A stretch of 64,000 nucleotides of DNA from Bacteroidales bacterium. GTDB taxonomy: Bacteria; Bacteroidota; Bacteroidia; Bacteroidales; UBA932. The DNA is taken from positions 62,001-126,000 of the forward strand of contig JAFZFH010000012.1 in the NCBI GenBank assembly GCA_017555965.1, read 5' to 3'. Under the pieces are notes generated by a model. It was not told where the DNA came from and did no database searches. It saw only the letters and a list, made by a program, of their open reading frames with translations. The translations under genes and the position numbers were made by a program. Below, one piece after another: positions 1-11,642 of the stretch. The first letter of the stretch is position 1. Each line of letters begins with the position of its first letter.

Positions 1-407
1 GTCAGTTCGGATTCCCGATGCCAGATGAATTTCCGATCGTCAGGACTTCCACAGACACAGACAGCCCGGCCAAGGCAGAATGGGTGACTGACGGAGATGT
101 CATCGAAGTCGGTTCACTTCGTCTTGATGTACTTGCGACTCCGGGACATTCCAAGGGAGGCCTGTGCTTCCTTGAGCGCAATGAGAAGGTCCTGTTTTCA
201 GGAGACACTCTTTTTGCCGGCGCGATAGGACGTACCGACCACCCGGGCGGCGACTATGACATAATGATGAAGAGCATCTTCGAGAAGCTCCTCATGACAG
301 AAGGAGACACAAGCGTGCTTCCTGGCCACGGTCCGTCGAGCGACATTTCGACCGAGCGCATGACCAATCCGTTCCTTCTTCCTTTCAACGAGCCTGACGA
401 GGACTAA
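1..407 (+). CDS. MBL-fold metallo-hydrolase, C-terminal part
   Basis: The 5' end lies outside the window; the frame is open from base 3. The visible part carries the second half of a metallo-beta-lactamase/glyoxalase II-like fold: TPGHSKGG with a metal-binding His, FSGDTLF with the bridging Asp, and PGHG with the last His ligand. Small proteins of this type hydrolyse thioesters or similar substrates in the cytoplasm; the substrate cannot be told from this fragment. Its TAA stop interlocks with the stop of the convergent kinase gene (shared CTAA at 404-407), so no terminator fits between them. Family assignment is firm, function is not. Confidence 0.85.
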   Translation, partial: QFGFPMPDEFPIVRTSTDTDSPAKAEWVTDGDVIEVGSLRLDVLATPGHSKGGLCFLERNEKVLFSGDTLFAGAIGRTDHPGGDYDIMMKSIFEKLLMTEGDTSVLPGHGPSSDISTERMTNPFLLPFNEPDED

Positions 408-2104
408 AGCGTCTGGCCGTCGATGAATTCACGAAGGATGGAAGTCGGAGGTATTGTGGCGATTTCTGATGGAGAAAGAGCCACGATGTAACCGAGGAAC
501 TTCAGCATGCGGCTTGCTTCAGCATAAGCCGGAGAAGTCGGTGAGATTCGGCGGAGCAGCGGTTCAGCATAATATTTCAACACCGGAAGTTCGAAGATAT
601 GGGCGGAGTTGAAGACTGCGTCCGCATTTTCCTGGAACGGAAAGATGTTTCTGTTCTCTCCACGACGCACGCTCTGCCACCTCATGATCGTATCCTCAGG
701 GACAATTCCACGAGTACGGTTATCTCGGATCATGCGGCGCAGCATGCGGTTGTCCGAAGTCGAAATGTTGTTGTTCTCGTCAATTGACAGGGATGTCAGT
801 GCTGAAGCATACACTCTGAACACCTTGGACGGATCTACATCCGGAATCATCGCAGGATTAAGTGCGTGGATACCCTCCATGATCAGGATGTCCTTATCCT
901 CAAGTTTCATGAAGTTGCCTTCAAAGTATTTGCGTCCCTCCTTGAAATCGAAGCGTGGAATCTCGACTTCCTTGCCTGCGAGAAGATCGTTGAGCTGCTG
1001 TCCAAGGAGCTTAAGGTCCATCGCGCCAAGACATTCAAAGTCATATTCACCATTTTCGTCGCGAGGGGTCAGGTCTCTCTCTACAAAGTAGTTGTCAAGT
1101 TCGATGACCTTCGGATTCAGGCCGAGGATACGGCACTGAATGGCAAGCCTCTTCGATGTCGAAGTCTTTCCGCTGCTCGACGGGCCTGCAATAAAGACAA
1201 TCCTTACACTTCCGCGACGGGCATAGATCTGGTCGGCGATGGCTGCATACTTTCTTTCATGCAGCGCTTCCGAAAGATTGATAAGGTCCACTATTTCTCC
1301 CGAAAGCACCTTTGCATTAAGCTTTCCTATACCTCTGACTCCCATTACCGAACACCAGTCTGAGTGCTCGTCCAACGCAGTCGCAATCTTGGACTGACGC
1401 TTCATCGGAAGCACTTTGGCAGGATAGCCGTCCATCGGATACTGAAGACAGAAGCCGTCATTGAATCCGATGATGTCGAAGGTCTTCAGGACCCCTGTCG
1501 AAGCGGCCAGAGGACCATAGAATGTATCCGGTTGTCCGTCAAGAAAATAGACATTGTTATAGAACCGACCCGATGTCTTGAACAGGTCCACCTTCTCGTG
1601 CTGATGATTTGCCGAGAACAGTCTGATGCACTCGTCCAGTTCCATCATGGCCTTGCTGAACGGCAGATCGGCCTGGATCATCTTCCTCATCTCATCGGAA
1701 ATGCTGCAGATCTCGTCGTCAGTCAGAAAAAACACCTTCGGACGACCGTCTTCCATGGTGCTGCGTTCGCGCAGTTCGCAGTAGAGACCGCTAGGAAGAG
1801 AATAATCTATAGCCAGAACCTTATCCGGGAACATCTTTCGTACGACGTTCTGGAGTACGAAGCACAAAGATCTTATGTACGTACGGCGGCCGTCCGGGTG
1901 GTCATAGCCAACAAACCTTACGTTGTGCGGATTGATGTTCCTGTAATCCAGCGACTTCAGCTTGTTGTCCACCAAAGCAGCGAGTACAGGCAGAGAATCT
2001 CCGGTCTGAGGACAGATCTTGTCAGAAACTTCCTTCAATGTAGTTCCGACAGGCACCTCATGAAAAGCACCTGTATTCTCGCAATAAATCTTAACGGTTC
2101 CCAT
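404..2104 (-). CDS. Nucleoside (uridine-type) kinase with N-terminal TGS domain
   Basis: This 566-residue protein begins with a TGS-like domain (about residues 1-60) and a threonyl-tRNA-synthetase-like second domain. A PRK/uridine-kinase domain follows, with a clear P-loop GPSSSGKT at about 307-314 and a downstream IIMEGIHALNP motif. This architecture is common in Bacteroidales, where it is annotated as uridine kinase or nucleoside kinase. The presumed reaction is ATP-dependent phosphorylation of a nucleoside for salvage, but the role of the TGS/tRNA-synthetase-like part is unknown. The ATG is 4 bp downstream of the uvrA stop, so the two genes are almost certainly co-transcribed. Confidence 0.85.
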   Translation of the reverse strand: MGTVKIYCENTGAFHEVPVGTTLKEVSDKICPQTGDSLPVLAALVDNKLKSLDYRNINPHNVRFVGYDHPDGRRTYIRSLCFVLQNVVRKMFPDKVLAIDYSLPSGLYCELRERSTMEDGRPKVFFLTDDEICSISDEMRKMIQADLPFSKAMMELDECIRLFSANHQHEKVDLFKTSGRFYNNVYFLDGQPDTFYGPLAASTGVLKTFDIIGFNDGFCLQYPMDGYPAKVLPMKRQSKIATALDEHSDWCSVMGVRGIGKLNAKVLSGEIVDLINLSEALHERKYAAIADQIYARRGSVRIVFIAGPSSSGKTSTSKRLAIQCRILGLNPKVIELDNYFVERDLTPRDENGEYDFECLGAMDLKLLGQQLNDLLAGKEVEIPRFDFKEGRKYFEGNFMKLEDKDILIMEGIHALNPAMIPDVDPSKVFRVYASALTSLSIDENNNISTSDNRMLRRMIRDNRTRGIVPEDTIMRWQSVRRGENRNIFPFQENADAVFNSAHIFELPVLKYYAEPLLRRISPTSPAYAEASRMLKFLGYIVALSPSEIATIPPTSILREFIDGQTL

Positions 2105-2108
2105 GATA

Positions 2109-4886
2109 TTATAGTATTTCTTTCAGGAATGGTCCTGTAACTGAATCAGGGTTTTCAGCCAATTGCTCAGGAGTGCCCTCCGCAATAATCACACCGCCCT
2201 TCTTACCGCCTTCCGGTCCCATATCAAAAATATAGTCCACTGACTTGAGGACGTCGAGATTATGCTCGATGACGATGACCGTATTGCCCTGGTCGACCAG
2301 CTGCTGAAGCACATCAAGCAGAACCTTGATGTCGTCAAAATGGAGACCGGTGGTCGGTTCGTCAAGGATGTACAATGTGTTTCCGGTACTTCTTTTCGAG
2401 AGTTCCGCAGCAAGCTTCATACGCTGGCTCTCTCCTCCGGAAAGTGTCACGGCCGACTGACCGAGGGTCACATAACCCAGGCCTACATCTACCATCGCCT
2501 TGAGCTTCTGGGCAATGGACGGAATGTTCGAGAAGAACTCGTACGCTTCGCTTACCGGCATCTCAAGTACGTCGTTGATGTTCTTTCCCTTATATTTTAC
2601 AGCTAAAGTGTCGTTCTTATATCTTTTTCCGCGACATTCGTTGCATACCACATTGACAGAAGGAAGGAAGTTCATCTCGATGACCTTGATTCCGGCACCC
2701 TTGCACTCCTCGCATCTTCCGCCAGGCACATTGAACGAGAACCTTCCCGCCTTGAATCCACGTACCTTCGCATCAGGTGTAGCCTCGAAAAGGTTACGGA
2801 TGTCATTGAAGACTCCTGTGAATGTCGCAGGATTGCTTCGCGGGGTACGTCCGATCGAACTCTGGTCAATCTCGATCAGTTTGTCTATGTTTTCCACTCC
2901 CACAATCTTGTCATATGGAAGAGGCTGCAGTTTCGCATTATAGAACTTGTTCTTCAGGATCGGCATCAGGGTCTCGTTGATCAGAGACGACTTGCCGCTT
3001 CCGCTTACACCGCTGATACCGATCAGCATGCCGAGAGGGAAATCTATATCTACATTCTTCAGATTGTTTCCTCTTGCTCCTCGCAGACCCAGGGTCATGC
3101 CGTTACCGACACGACGCTCCGAAGGCACCTCGATCGCCTTCCTGCCGTTGAGGTAGTCCAGAGTGACCGACTCTCCGATGATTGCATGTTCGGACATCCC
3201 GTCCTCCTGAAGTTCAAGCGGTCCGCTGTAGCAGATCTGACCGCCAGCCTCGCCGGCACCAGGACCCACGTCGATGAGCCAGTCTGCCGCCATCATGGTC
3301 TCGGCATCATGTTCCACGACCATCACTGAATTGCCCTCATCGCGAAGCTTCTTGAGAGAAGCGATGAGCTTTCTGTTGTCCCTCTGGTGGAGACCGATCG
3401 ACGGCTCATCGAGAATGTAGAGCACATTGACCAGCTTTGAGCCGATCTGCGTCGCCAGTCTGATTCGCTGGCTCTCTCCGCCTGACAATGAAGCTGTCGC
3501 ACGGTCCAGGGACAGATAGTCAAGACCTACGTCCAGAAGGAACTGCACCCTGTCCTTGAGTTCCTTCAGGATGTCGCGCGCAATCGTGCTTTCCCTCTTT
3601 CCGAACACCTCGTCCAGAGAATACAGCCAGTCCTTCAGCTGAGTGATCTCCATTGCAGAAACCTCAGAGATGGTCTTGTCGTCAATCTTGAAATATGCAG
3701 TATCCTTGTTGAGGCGTGTACCGCCGCATTTAGGACATGTTATCTTTTCGTTTATGTCACCGACGATACCCGAGAACGAAACCATCTCTGATGATGTGCC
3801 CTCTCCGACCCTGAACAGCTCGTCCGAACCGAAGACGATCAGAGACACGACCTCCTCCGGGAGTTCATCGATCGGGTCATACAGTGAAAAATTATATTTT
3901 CGGGCGATGGATCTGATGACATCGAACTTCTTCGTCTCACGGATCTTTCCCAGAGGTACGATTCCGCCTTCGGCAATGGATACCGAACGGTCAGGGATGA
4001 TGGTGTCCATGTTGACATCCACTATTATTCCGAGACCCTTGCAATGCGTGCAGTATCCCTGCGGCGAATTGAATGAGAACGAATGTGGCGCCGGCTCTGC
4101 GAGCGAGAGACCGGTATCGGGACATACCAGATGCTTCGAATAATGATGCACAGCCTCTGTCTCCATATCCATGACGGCAAGCGAACCCTTTCCGAAGTTC
4201 AGTGCCGACATGACAGAATCCTTGATGCGCTTCTCGTCCTTCTGCGAAGGCTTCAGACGATCGACTACCAGTTCGATGAAATGAGCCTTGTATCTGTCAA
4301 GCGCGGTGACCTCATTGAGTTCGAGAAGATCTCCGTCAATGCGGACCTGTGTATAGCCTCTCTTGCGGAGCTGCTCGAGGAGCTCCTTGTAATGACCCTT
4401 GCGACCCTTGACCATCGGAGCAAGAAGGTAGCATTTCCTGTCCTGATAATTCTCCATTATCAGAGAAACGATCTGCTCGTCCGTGTATCTGACCATGGCC
4501 TTGCCTGTCTGAGGAGAATAGGCTGTCGATGCCCTTGCATAAAGAAGACGGAGGAAGTCGTAGATTTCCGTGATCGTTCCGACTGTCGAACGCGGGTTGT
4601 TGCCGGTGGTCTTCTGCTCGATCGCGATGATCGGGCTCAGGCCTTCGATCGACTCCACGTCAGGTTTCTCCAATATGCCCATGAAATGCTTGGCATATGT
4701 GGAAAGCGTGTCCATATATCTGCGCTGACCTTCAGCATAGATGGTATCGAAGGCAAGTGACGACTTGCCGCTTCCGCTGAGTCCGGTAACGACAACAAAA
4801 CTGTCACGAGGAATGGACAGGTTCACTCCTTTCAGATTATGGGCCTTTGCCCCTTTTATCTCAATATAATCCTTCTTCTTTGCCAT
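2109..4886 (-). CDS. uvrA: Excinuclease ABC subunit A
   Basis: This is UvrA, the damage-recognition ATPase of nucleotide excision repair. Seen in the 925-residue product: Walker [13 protein letters not shown] near the N terminus, a first zinc module [10 protein letters not shown], an ABC signature [12 protein letters not shown], a second Walker [11 protein letters not shown], a second zinc module (CEECKGAG...CNECRGKRY) and a second signature [12 protein letters not shown]. The length is normal for the family. An in-frame extension to 4928 exists, but [13 protein letters not shown] at 4886 is the natural start: the -7 promoter box lies at 4894-4901 and would fall inside the longer gene. It is the first gene of an operon with the nucleoside kinase. 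Confidence 0.97.
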   Translation of the reverse strand: MAKKKDYIEIKGAKAHNLKGVNLSIPRDSFVVVTGLSGSGKSSLAFDTIYAEGQRRYMDTLSTYAKHFMGILEKPDVESIEGLSPIIAIEQKTTGNNPRSTVGTITEIYDFLRLLYARASTAYSPQTGKAMVRYTDEQIVSLIMENYQDRKCYLLAPMVKGRKGHYKELLEQLRKRGYTQVRIDGDLLELNEVTALDRYKAHFIELVVDRLKPSQKDEKRIKDSVMSALNFGKGSLAVMDMETEAVHHYSKHLVCPDTGLSLAEPAPHSFSFNSPQGYCTHCKGLGIIVDVNMDTIIPDRSVSIAEGGIVPLGKIRETKKFDVIRSIARKYNFSLYDPIDELPEEVVSLIVFGSDELFRVGEGTSSEMVSFSGIVGDINEKITCPKCGGTRLNKDTAYFKIDDKTISEVSAMEITQLKDWLYSLDEVFGKRESTIARDILKELKDRVQFLLDVGLDYLSLDRATASLSGGESQRIRLATQIGSKLVNVLYILDEPSIGLHQRDNRKLIASLKKLRDEGNSVMVVEHDAETMMAADWLIDVGPGAGEAGGQICYSGPLELQEDGMSEHAIIGESVTLDYLNGRKAIEVPSERRVGNGMTLGLRGARGNNLKNVDIDFPLGMLIGISGVSGSGKSSLINETLMPILKNKFYNAKLQPLPYDKIVGVENIDKLIEIDQSSIGRTPRSNPATFTGVFNDIRNLFEATPDAKVRGFKAGRFSFNVPGGRCEECKGAGIKVIEMNFLPSVNVVCNECRGKRYKNDTLAVKYKGKNINDVLEMPVSEAYEFFSNIPSIAQKLKAMVDVGLGYVTLGQSAVTLSGGESQRMKLAAELSKRSTGNTLYILDEPTTGLHFDDIKVLLDVLQQLVDQGNTVIVIEHNLDVLKSVDYIFDMGPEGGKKGGVIIAEGTPEQLAENPDSVTGPFLKEIL

Positions 4887-4893
4887 ATGGACA

Positions 4894-4901
4894 CAAATAT
4901 A
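4894..4901 (-). promoter_or_regulatory. -7 promoter box of uvrA (TATATTTG)
   Basis: On the minus strand this reads TATATTTG, an exact match to the Bacteroidetes -7 consensus TAnnTTTG. The box ends 7 bp before the uvrA ATG, so the transcript should start within a few bases of the start codon and be nearly leaderless. Confidence 0.7.
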
Positions 4902-4923
4902 ATGAAATCCTGTGATTTTTCCG

Positions 4924-4931
4924 TACATTTG
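4924..4931 (+). promoter_or_regulatory. -7 promoter box of the S9 peptidase gene (TACATTTG)
   Basis: TACATTTG matches TAnnTTTG exactly and lies 28 bp upstream of the peptidase ATG at 4960. It forms a divergent promoter pair with the uvrA box about 25 bp away. Confidence 0.65.
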
Positions 4932-4959
4932 ACTTCGCTAACATATAACGGATAGACCG

Positions 4960-7374
4960 ATGAAAAGAATCTTGATTACATTTCTCGCGATGTCATGTCT
5001 CTGCACAGGGCAGATGCATGCTCAGGAAAGACTGCCGGAATATCTCCAGGCAGAAAAGTTTACACAGGACAAACTGAACACGATGCTGTTCTCCACTACT
5101 GTTGATCCGCACTGGTTCCAGAAGGGAAACTGCTTCTGGTATGAATACAAGACCAGCGACGGCACCCAGTGGTATGTGGTGGACCCGTCAAAGAAGGTGA
5201 AGACACCGCTTTTCGACAGGGATGAACTCGCAGCTCAGCTTACAGAGACCGTACGCGACCCGTTTGAGGCCAGACATCTCCCCATCCGCAATCTGAAGGC
5301 CAAGGAAGACGGAAAGACATTCACATTCGAGGTAACCTCGACAAAGGAGGTAAAGAATGAAAAGGGAAAGAAGGAGAAGGAAGTCTTCTATTTTTCATAT
5401 GACTACCCGACCAGAACCCTGACCCATCTCAAGGATAAGGAGAAGGATCCTAAGCGACTCGGTTGGGGATCAGTTTCTCCTGACAAGAAGACCGTCATCT
5501 ATGCAAAGGACCTCAACCTCTACAAGATGAGTTATGAGGACTATCAGAAGGCGCGTAAGGATGAGAAGGACTCGACTATCGTGGAAATCCAGCTCACTAC
5601 TGACGGAGTAAAGGATTTCGGATATGGCATGCCTCATAAGATGGTCAATACCGACACCCTCCTCAATGGAAAGCGTCGCGCCGTATATGGAGTGTGGTCG
5701 CCTGACTCACGCCATTTCGCAACCATCCTCACAGATGAACGCGAAGTGAAGGATCTTTGGGTGATCAACGTGATGTCGAAGCCGCGCCCTACCCTCGAGA
5801 CATACAAATACCAGATGCCTGGCGAGAAGGAAGCTCCGGTGGAGCACCTCTATATCTTCGACATGCAGGACAACAGCCGCAAGGAGATCATGACGGCGGC
5901 ATATAAGGATCAGACCCTCGGAATCGAAAGAAAGCCGCTCCTGCAGAAGCAGAGAGATATGGAGGACAGACCGGCCGTATGGCAGGGAGACAACGAAAGA
6001 TTCTTCCTCACCCGCAGCAGCCGTGACCTCTACAGAATCGACGTATGTTCATACACAGTCGGCCAGGACACCATCGTGCCTGTAATCGAGGAAAGGATGA
6101 ACACATATCAGGAGACCCGCGACCTCAAGGTCCTCGCTGCTGGCAAGGAACTCATCCACTGGAGCGAACGCGACGGATGGGCCCACCTCTACCTCTACGA
6201 CGACAAGGGTAATCTCAAGAACCGTATCACCAAGGGTCCTTGGCATGTTGAGGAGATCCTCAAGGTCGACGAGAAGGCACGTGTGGTATATTTCACTGCC
6301 AACGGAAAGAACGCTGACGAGAACCCTTACTACGAGCACCTTTACAAGGTCAACCTCGACGGAACAGGACTTACCCAGATCACAAAGGGAGATTATTTCC
6401 ATCAGGTGGAGGTCGATGACGACGCGAAGTTCGTGGTAGACAACTACTCGAGAATCAATACAGTGCCTATGTGCGTCCTTCTGGACAATGCCGGCAACAA
6501 GGTCATGGACATCCAGGAGAGTGACTTCTCACAGCTCTTCGCCAACGGATACAAGTTCCCTGAACTATTCAAGGTGAAGGCGGCCGACGGCATCACAGAC
6601 CTTTATGGCGTGATGTACAAGCCGTTTGACTTCGATTCGACAAAGGTATATCCGATCGTGGATTACGTATATCCGGGTCCTCAGGTCGAGGCAGTATATT
6701 ATCCGTTCACACGCATGAGCGTACGTACTGACCGTCTTGCTCAGGCCGGTTTCATCGTGATCTCTGTAGGTCAGCGCGGAGGACATCCGAGCAGATCGAA
6801 GTGGTACCATAACTACGGATACGGCAACATGAGAGACTATCCTCTCGAAGACCACAAGTACGCGATCGAGCAGCTCGCTAACCGCCACTCGTTCATCGAC
6901 ATCAACAAGGTCGGAATCCACGGACATTCGGGCGGCGGATTCATGAGTACAGCAGCGATCTGCCAGTATCCTGACTTCTTCAAGGTTGCGGTCTCATGTG
7001 CAGGAAATCACGACAACAACATCTACAACCGCTGGTGGAGCGAGACCCATCACGGAGTCAAGGAGACTGTCAGCGACAAGGGCGACACCACATTCGTATA
7101 TAAGATCGCGACCAATCCGGAGATTGCCAAGAACCTCAAGGGACATCTTCTCCTTGTCCATGGCGACATCGACGACAATGTCCATCCAGGCAACACCACA
7201 CGCGTGGTAGATGCACTTATCCGTGCAGGAAAGCGCTTCGACATGCTCATGCTTCCGCAGCAGCGCCACAGCTTCGGCGACATGAACGAATACTTCTACT
7301 GGCGACTCGTCGACTACTTCTCGGAGCACCTCAAAGGTCAGAGCGAGAAGTTCGTAGATATTCCGAAACGATAA
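4960..7374 (+). CDS. S9 family prolyl oligopeptidase, DPP4-like
   Basis: Secreted serine peptidase of 804 residues with a signal peptide ending ...GQMHAQ. The N-terminal half fits a DPP4-type beta-propeller; the C-terminal half is the alpha/beta-hydrolase domain. Catalytic residues are visible: Ser657 in GHSGGG, Asp in HGDIDDNVHP (DPP4 has HGTADDNVH at the same place), and His in QQRHSFGD. Enzymes of this type release dipeptides, usually Xaa-Pro, in the periplasm. The gene stands alone: a divergent promoter from uvrA precedes it and a bidirectional terminator follows it directly. The precise specificity (DPP4 versus another S9 exopeptidase) cannot be decided from sequence alone. Confidence 0.9.
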   Translation: MKRILITFLAMSCLCTGQMHAQERLPEYLQAEKFTQDKLNTMLFSTTVDPHWFQKGNCFWYEYKTSDGTQWYVVDPSKKVKTPLFDRDELAAQLTETVRDPFEARHLPIRNLKAKEDGKTFTFEVTSTKEVKNEKGKKEKEVFYFSYDYPTRTLTHLKDKEKDPKRLGWGSVSPDKKTVIYAKDLNLYKMSYEDYQKARKDEKDSTIVEIQLTTDGVKDFGYGMPHKMVNTDTLLNGKRRAVYGVWSPDSRHFATILTDEREVKDLWVINVMSKPRPTLETYKYQMPGEKEAPVEHLYIFDMQDNSRKEIMTAAYKDQTLGIERKPLLQKQRDMEDRPAVWQGDNERFFLTRSSRDLYRIDVCSYTVGQDTIVPVIEERMNTYQETRDLKVLAAGKELIHWSERDGWAHLYLYDDKGNLKNRITKGPWHVEEILKVDEKARVVYFTANGKNADENPYYEHLYKVNLDGTGLTQITKGDYFHQVEVDDDAKFVVDNYSRINTVPMCVLLDNAGNKVMDIQESDFSQLFANGYKFPELFKVKAADGITDLYGVMYKPFDFDSTKVYPIVDYVYPGPQVEAVYYPFTRMSVRTDRLAQAGFIVISVGQRGGHPSRSKWYHNYGYGNMRDYPLEDHKYAIEQLANRHSFIDINKVGIHGHSGGGFMSTAAICQYPDFFKVAVSCAGNHDNNIYNRWWSETHHGVKETVSDKGDTTFVYKIATNPEIAKNLKGHLLLVHGDIDDNVHPGNTTRVVDALIRAGKRFDMLMLPQQRHSFGDMNEYFYWRLVDYFSEHLKGQSEKFVDIPKR

Positions 7375-7411
7375 AAGTAAAGCTCCGAAAAATTTCGGAG
7401 CTTTACTTTTA
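7372..7411. terminator. Bidirectional intrinsic terminator
   Basis: A 19-bp perfect inverted repeat with a two-base centre: AAGCTCCGAAA on one side and TTTCGGAGCTT on the other, with A-rich and T-rich flanks. It begins in the stop codon of the S9 peptidase gene. It should terminate that gene (+) and the GH97 gene (-) from the other side. Confidence 0.9.
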
Positions 7412-7425
7412 TATCAAGGGAAGGA

Positions 7426-9639
<2,214 letters not shown>

Positions 9640-9646
9640 TTATTAA

Positions 9647-11587
9647 TTATTTTCTATATTCGACGATAAGCACCGACTGAGGCGCAGCGACAGTCGCATC
9701 CGAAACCTCGCAAGGCTCGCCTGTCATCACATTCACACCTCCCTTGAGTCCCTCATTGATCTCCTTGTAATATGACCACGGAATGTTCTTAGGCTCGAGA
9801 GAGTTGTTGATATACACAAAGATAACTTCATTTTCGTCATAACGGAAATATCCGTATGTATTGTCGCGTGTAATGAAGTGCATTGTCTTTCCATTGTGGA
9901 TGACATCCTTTGTCTTTCTCCACTGGAACAGGTGGCTTACATAGTCGTAAAGATCTGCAGCCTGTCCCTTCGGAACTGTCAGACCGTCGGTATTCTTAGT
10001 CGCAGCCGCACGACCTTCTGCAGAGAAGAGGTCCATCTCGTCACCGGCCCATCCGCCTGGGAAATCGACACGAAGTCCGCCATGATCTCCCATATCTCGA
10101 AGATTGTTCGACACGAACATGAGCTCATCTCCGGCAAAGATCTGCGGATATCCGCGCATCGTCGCCATCATCGCCATCGCAATCTTCACACGTGCCGGAT
10201 TCTTGCGAAGGACATCACCAAGACGGGCGGTGTCGTGGTTTCCAGGGAAGATCATCATATTCGAAAGGTCGTGATATACGAAATCATGCGAAAGAATGTC
10301 GTATACTCTGGTCATTCCCTCTCCCCAACCAGGGTTGTCCTCGTTGAGTCCTGCACGCATCGCGTCATGGAGCGGGAAGTCCATGATAGATTTGAGGTGC
10401 GAGTTGAAGCCGTCCTTATTCTCATTATCTCCCTGCCAGTATGCAAGCTGAGGGATCGATGCTGTCCAGCACTCACCCACTACGTTGAAGTTCGGATATT
10501 CATTCATCACAGCAGCGCACCACTCCGACATAGGGTTCTTCTCATTGTAAGGATAGGTATCTACGCGGAATCCGTCAAGGTCTGCCCATTCTATCCACCA
10601 GATTGCCCACTGCTGGAAATATTTGAGAAGATATGGGTTATCGAGGTTCATGTCGACCATCGAAGTGTCGAACCAGCCGCTCTCCTGAATATAAAGATCC
10701 TTCTTCGATGCATTCGGATCCATATTGGTCGAGAATGCGATATTCGATCCGGTATATGTATCAAACACATGGTACCAGTCCTCGAACGGAACGTCTTCCA
10801 TCCACCAGTGGCCCGATCCGGCATGGTTAGGAACGATATCCATGATTATCTTGAGGTCCTTCTCATGAGCCTTCTGCACATATTCCTTGAAAAGGTCATT
10901 GTCACCGAAACGTGCATCGATGTGATAATAATCCGTGCAGGCATATCCATGATATGTTGTGACCGGAAGGTTATCCTCGAGCAGAGGGGTGCACCAGATG
11001 GCAGTAGCACCCAGTCCGCTGATATAGTCAAGATGGTCGATGATACCCTGGATATCACCTCCATGACGTCCGAACGGCTGGCTTCTGTCCGCCTTATCCG
11101 GCATGCCTTCCACAGAATCATTTGAAGGATCTCCGTTTGCGAAACGGTCCGGCATGATGAGGTAGATCATATCAGCGGTGGTGAAGCTTGTACGCTCTGC
11201 AGAGCCGGGCTTTCGTGCTGCAATTTCGTAAGGATACTTGAACGACTGTCCGTCCTTTGAGAACACGATGTAATAAGTGCCTGGCTGAGCATCGGCAGCA
11301 ATCTTCACGTCAACGAAAAGGTAGTTGGGACTGTCCGCCTTGTTGACTTTCTCAACAGATACTCCTTCGCAGCCTTCGATGGCAACAGTGTAGTCTGAGA
11401 TGTTCTCACCCTGCACCATAATCTGGAGAGGCATCTTCATTCCTGTCCACCATGAAAGAGGTTCTACACGTGTCACCTGCTCAGCAGTGGCATCAGCCAC
11501 TGTCGCAGGATCAAAGGTCTGTTTGCCGCTGCAGGCTACAAGCACCATAAGTGCTGTTATTGTCAATATATTTTTCATGTCTTTCAT
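9647..11587 (-). CDS. susA: GH13 neopullulanase/cyclomaltodextrinase, SusA-like
   Basis: A 646-residue GH13 enzyme with a lipoprotein-type signal (LMVLVACS), an N-terminal Ig-like domain (about 35-125) typical of neopullulanase/cyclomaltodextrinase, and a TIM barrel. All four GH13 regions are intact: DIVPNH (250-255), GFRVD with nucleophile Asp343, GECW with acid/base Glu372, and GNHD (His451-Asp452). The stretch GFRVDTYPYNEK is typical of SusA. It should cut imported alpha-1,4-glucans to small oligosaccharides in the periplasm for GH97. A second ATG at 11578 is an equally possible start. A REP-like element fills the gap to the upstream GH13 gene. Confidence 0.92.
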   Translation of the reverse strand: MKDMKNILTITALMVLVACSGKQTFDPATVADATAEQVTRVEPLSWWTGMKMPLQIMVQGENISDYTVAIEGCEGVSVEKVNKADSPNYLFVDVKIAADAQPGTYYIVFSKDGQSFKYPYEIAARKPGSAERTSFTTADMIYLIMPDRFANGDPSNDSVEGMPDKADRSQPFGRHGGDIQGIIDHLDYISGLGATAIWCTPLLEDNLPVTTYHGYACTDYYHIDARFGDNDLFKEYVQKAHEKDLKIIMDIVPNHAGSGHWWMEDVPFEDWYHVFDTYTGSNIAFSTNMDPNASKKDLYIQESGWFDTSMVDMNLDNPYLLKYFQQWAIWWIEWADLDGFRVDTYPYNEKNPMSEWCAAVMNEYPNFNVVGECWTASIPQLAYWQGDNENKDGFNSHLKSIMDFPLHDAMRAGLNEDNPGWGEGMTRVYDILSHDFVYHDLSNMMIFPGNHDTARLGDVLRKNPARVKIAMAMMATMRGYPQIFAGDELMFVSNNLRDMGDHGGLRVDFPGGWAGDEMDLFSAEGRAAATKNTDGLTVPKGQAADLYDYVSHLFQWRKTKDVIHNGKTMHFITRDNTYGYFRYDENEVIFVYINNSLEPKNIPWSYYKEINEGLKGGVNVMTGEPCEVSDATVAAPQSVLIVEYRK

Positions 11588-11591
11588 TTTA

Positions 11592-11641
11592 GATCCCCGA
11601 TCAAGTCGGGGATGACGTCATTGCCGGCTTGACCGGCAATC
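11592..11641. repeat. REP-like palindromic element, A+B form
   Basis: Two adjacent 25-bp palindromes occupy the whole gap between the two GH13 genes. Unit A (11592-11616) has arms ATCCCCGA/TCGGGGAT and ends in GAC. Unit B (11617-11641) begins GTC and has arms ATTGCCGG/CCGGCAAT. The same modules recur at 12893, 16871 and 38711. Unit B ends one base before the stop codon of the upstream gene. Confidence 0.85.
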
Positions 11642-11642
11642 C

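Noticed and set aside
9878..11125. Long open frame of 415 codons on the plus strand antisense to the SusA-like gene
   Set aside because: It mirrors a GH13 gene with all catalytic motifs intact; the antisense product has no recognisable domain or start signals. The same holds for 32591-33661 opposite the MFS gene and 50255-51292 opposite the NhaC-type gene.
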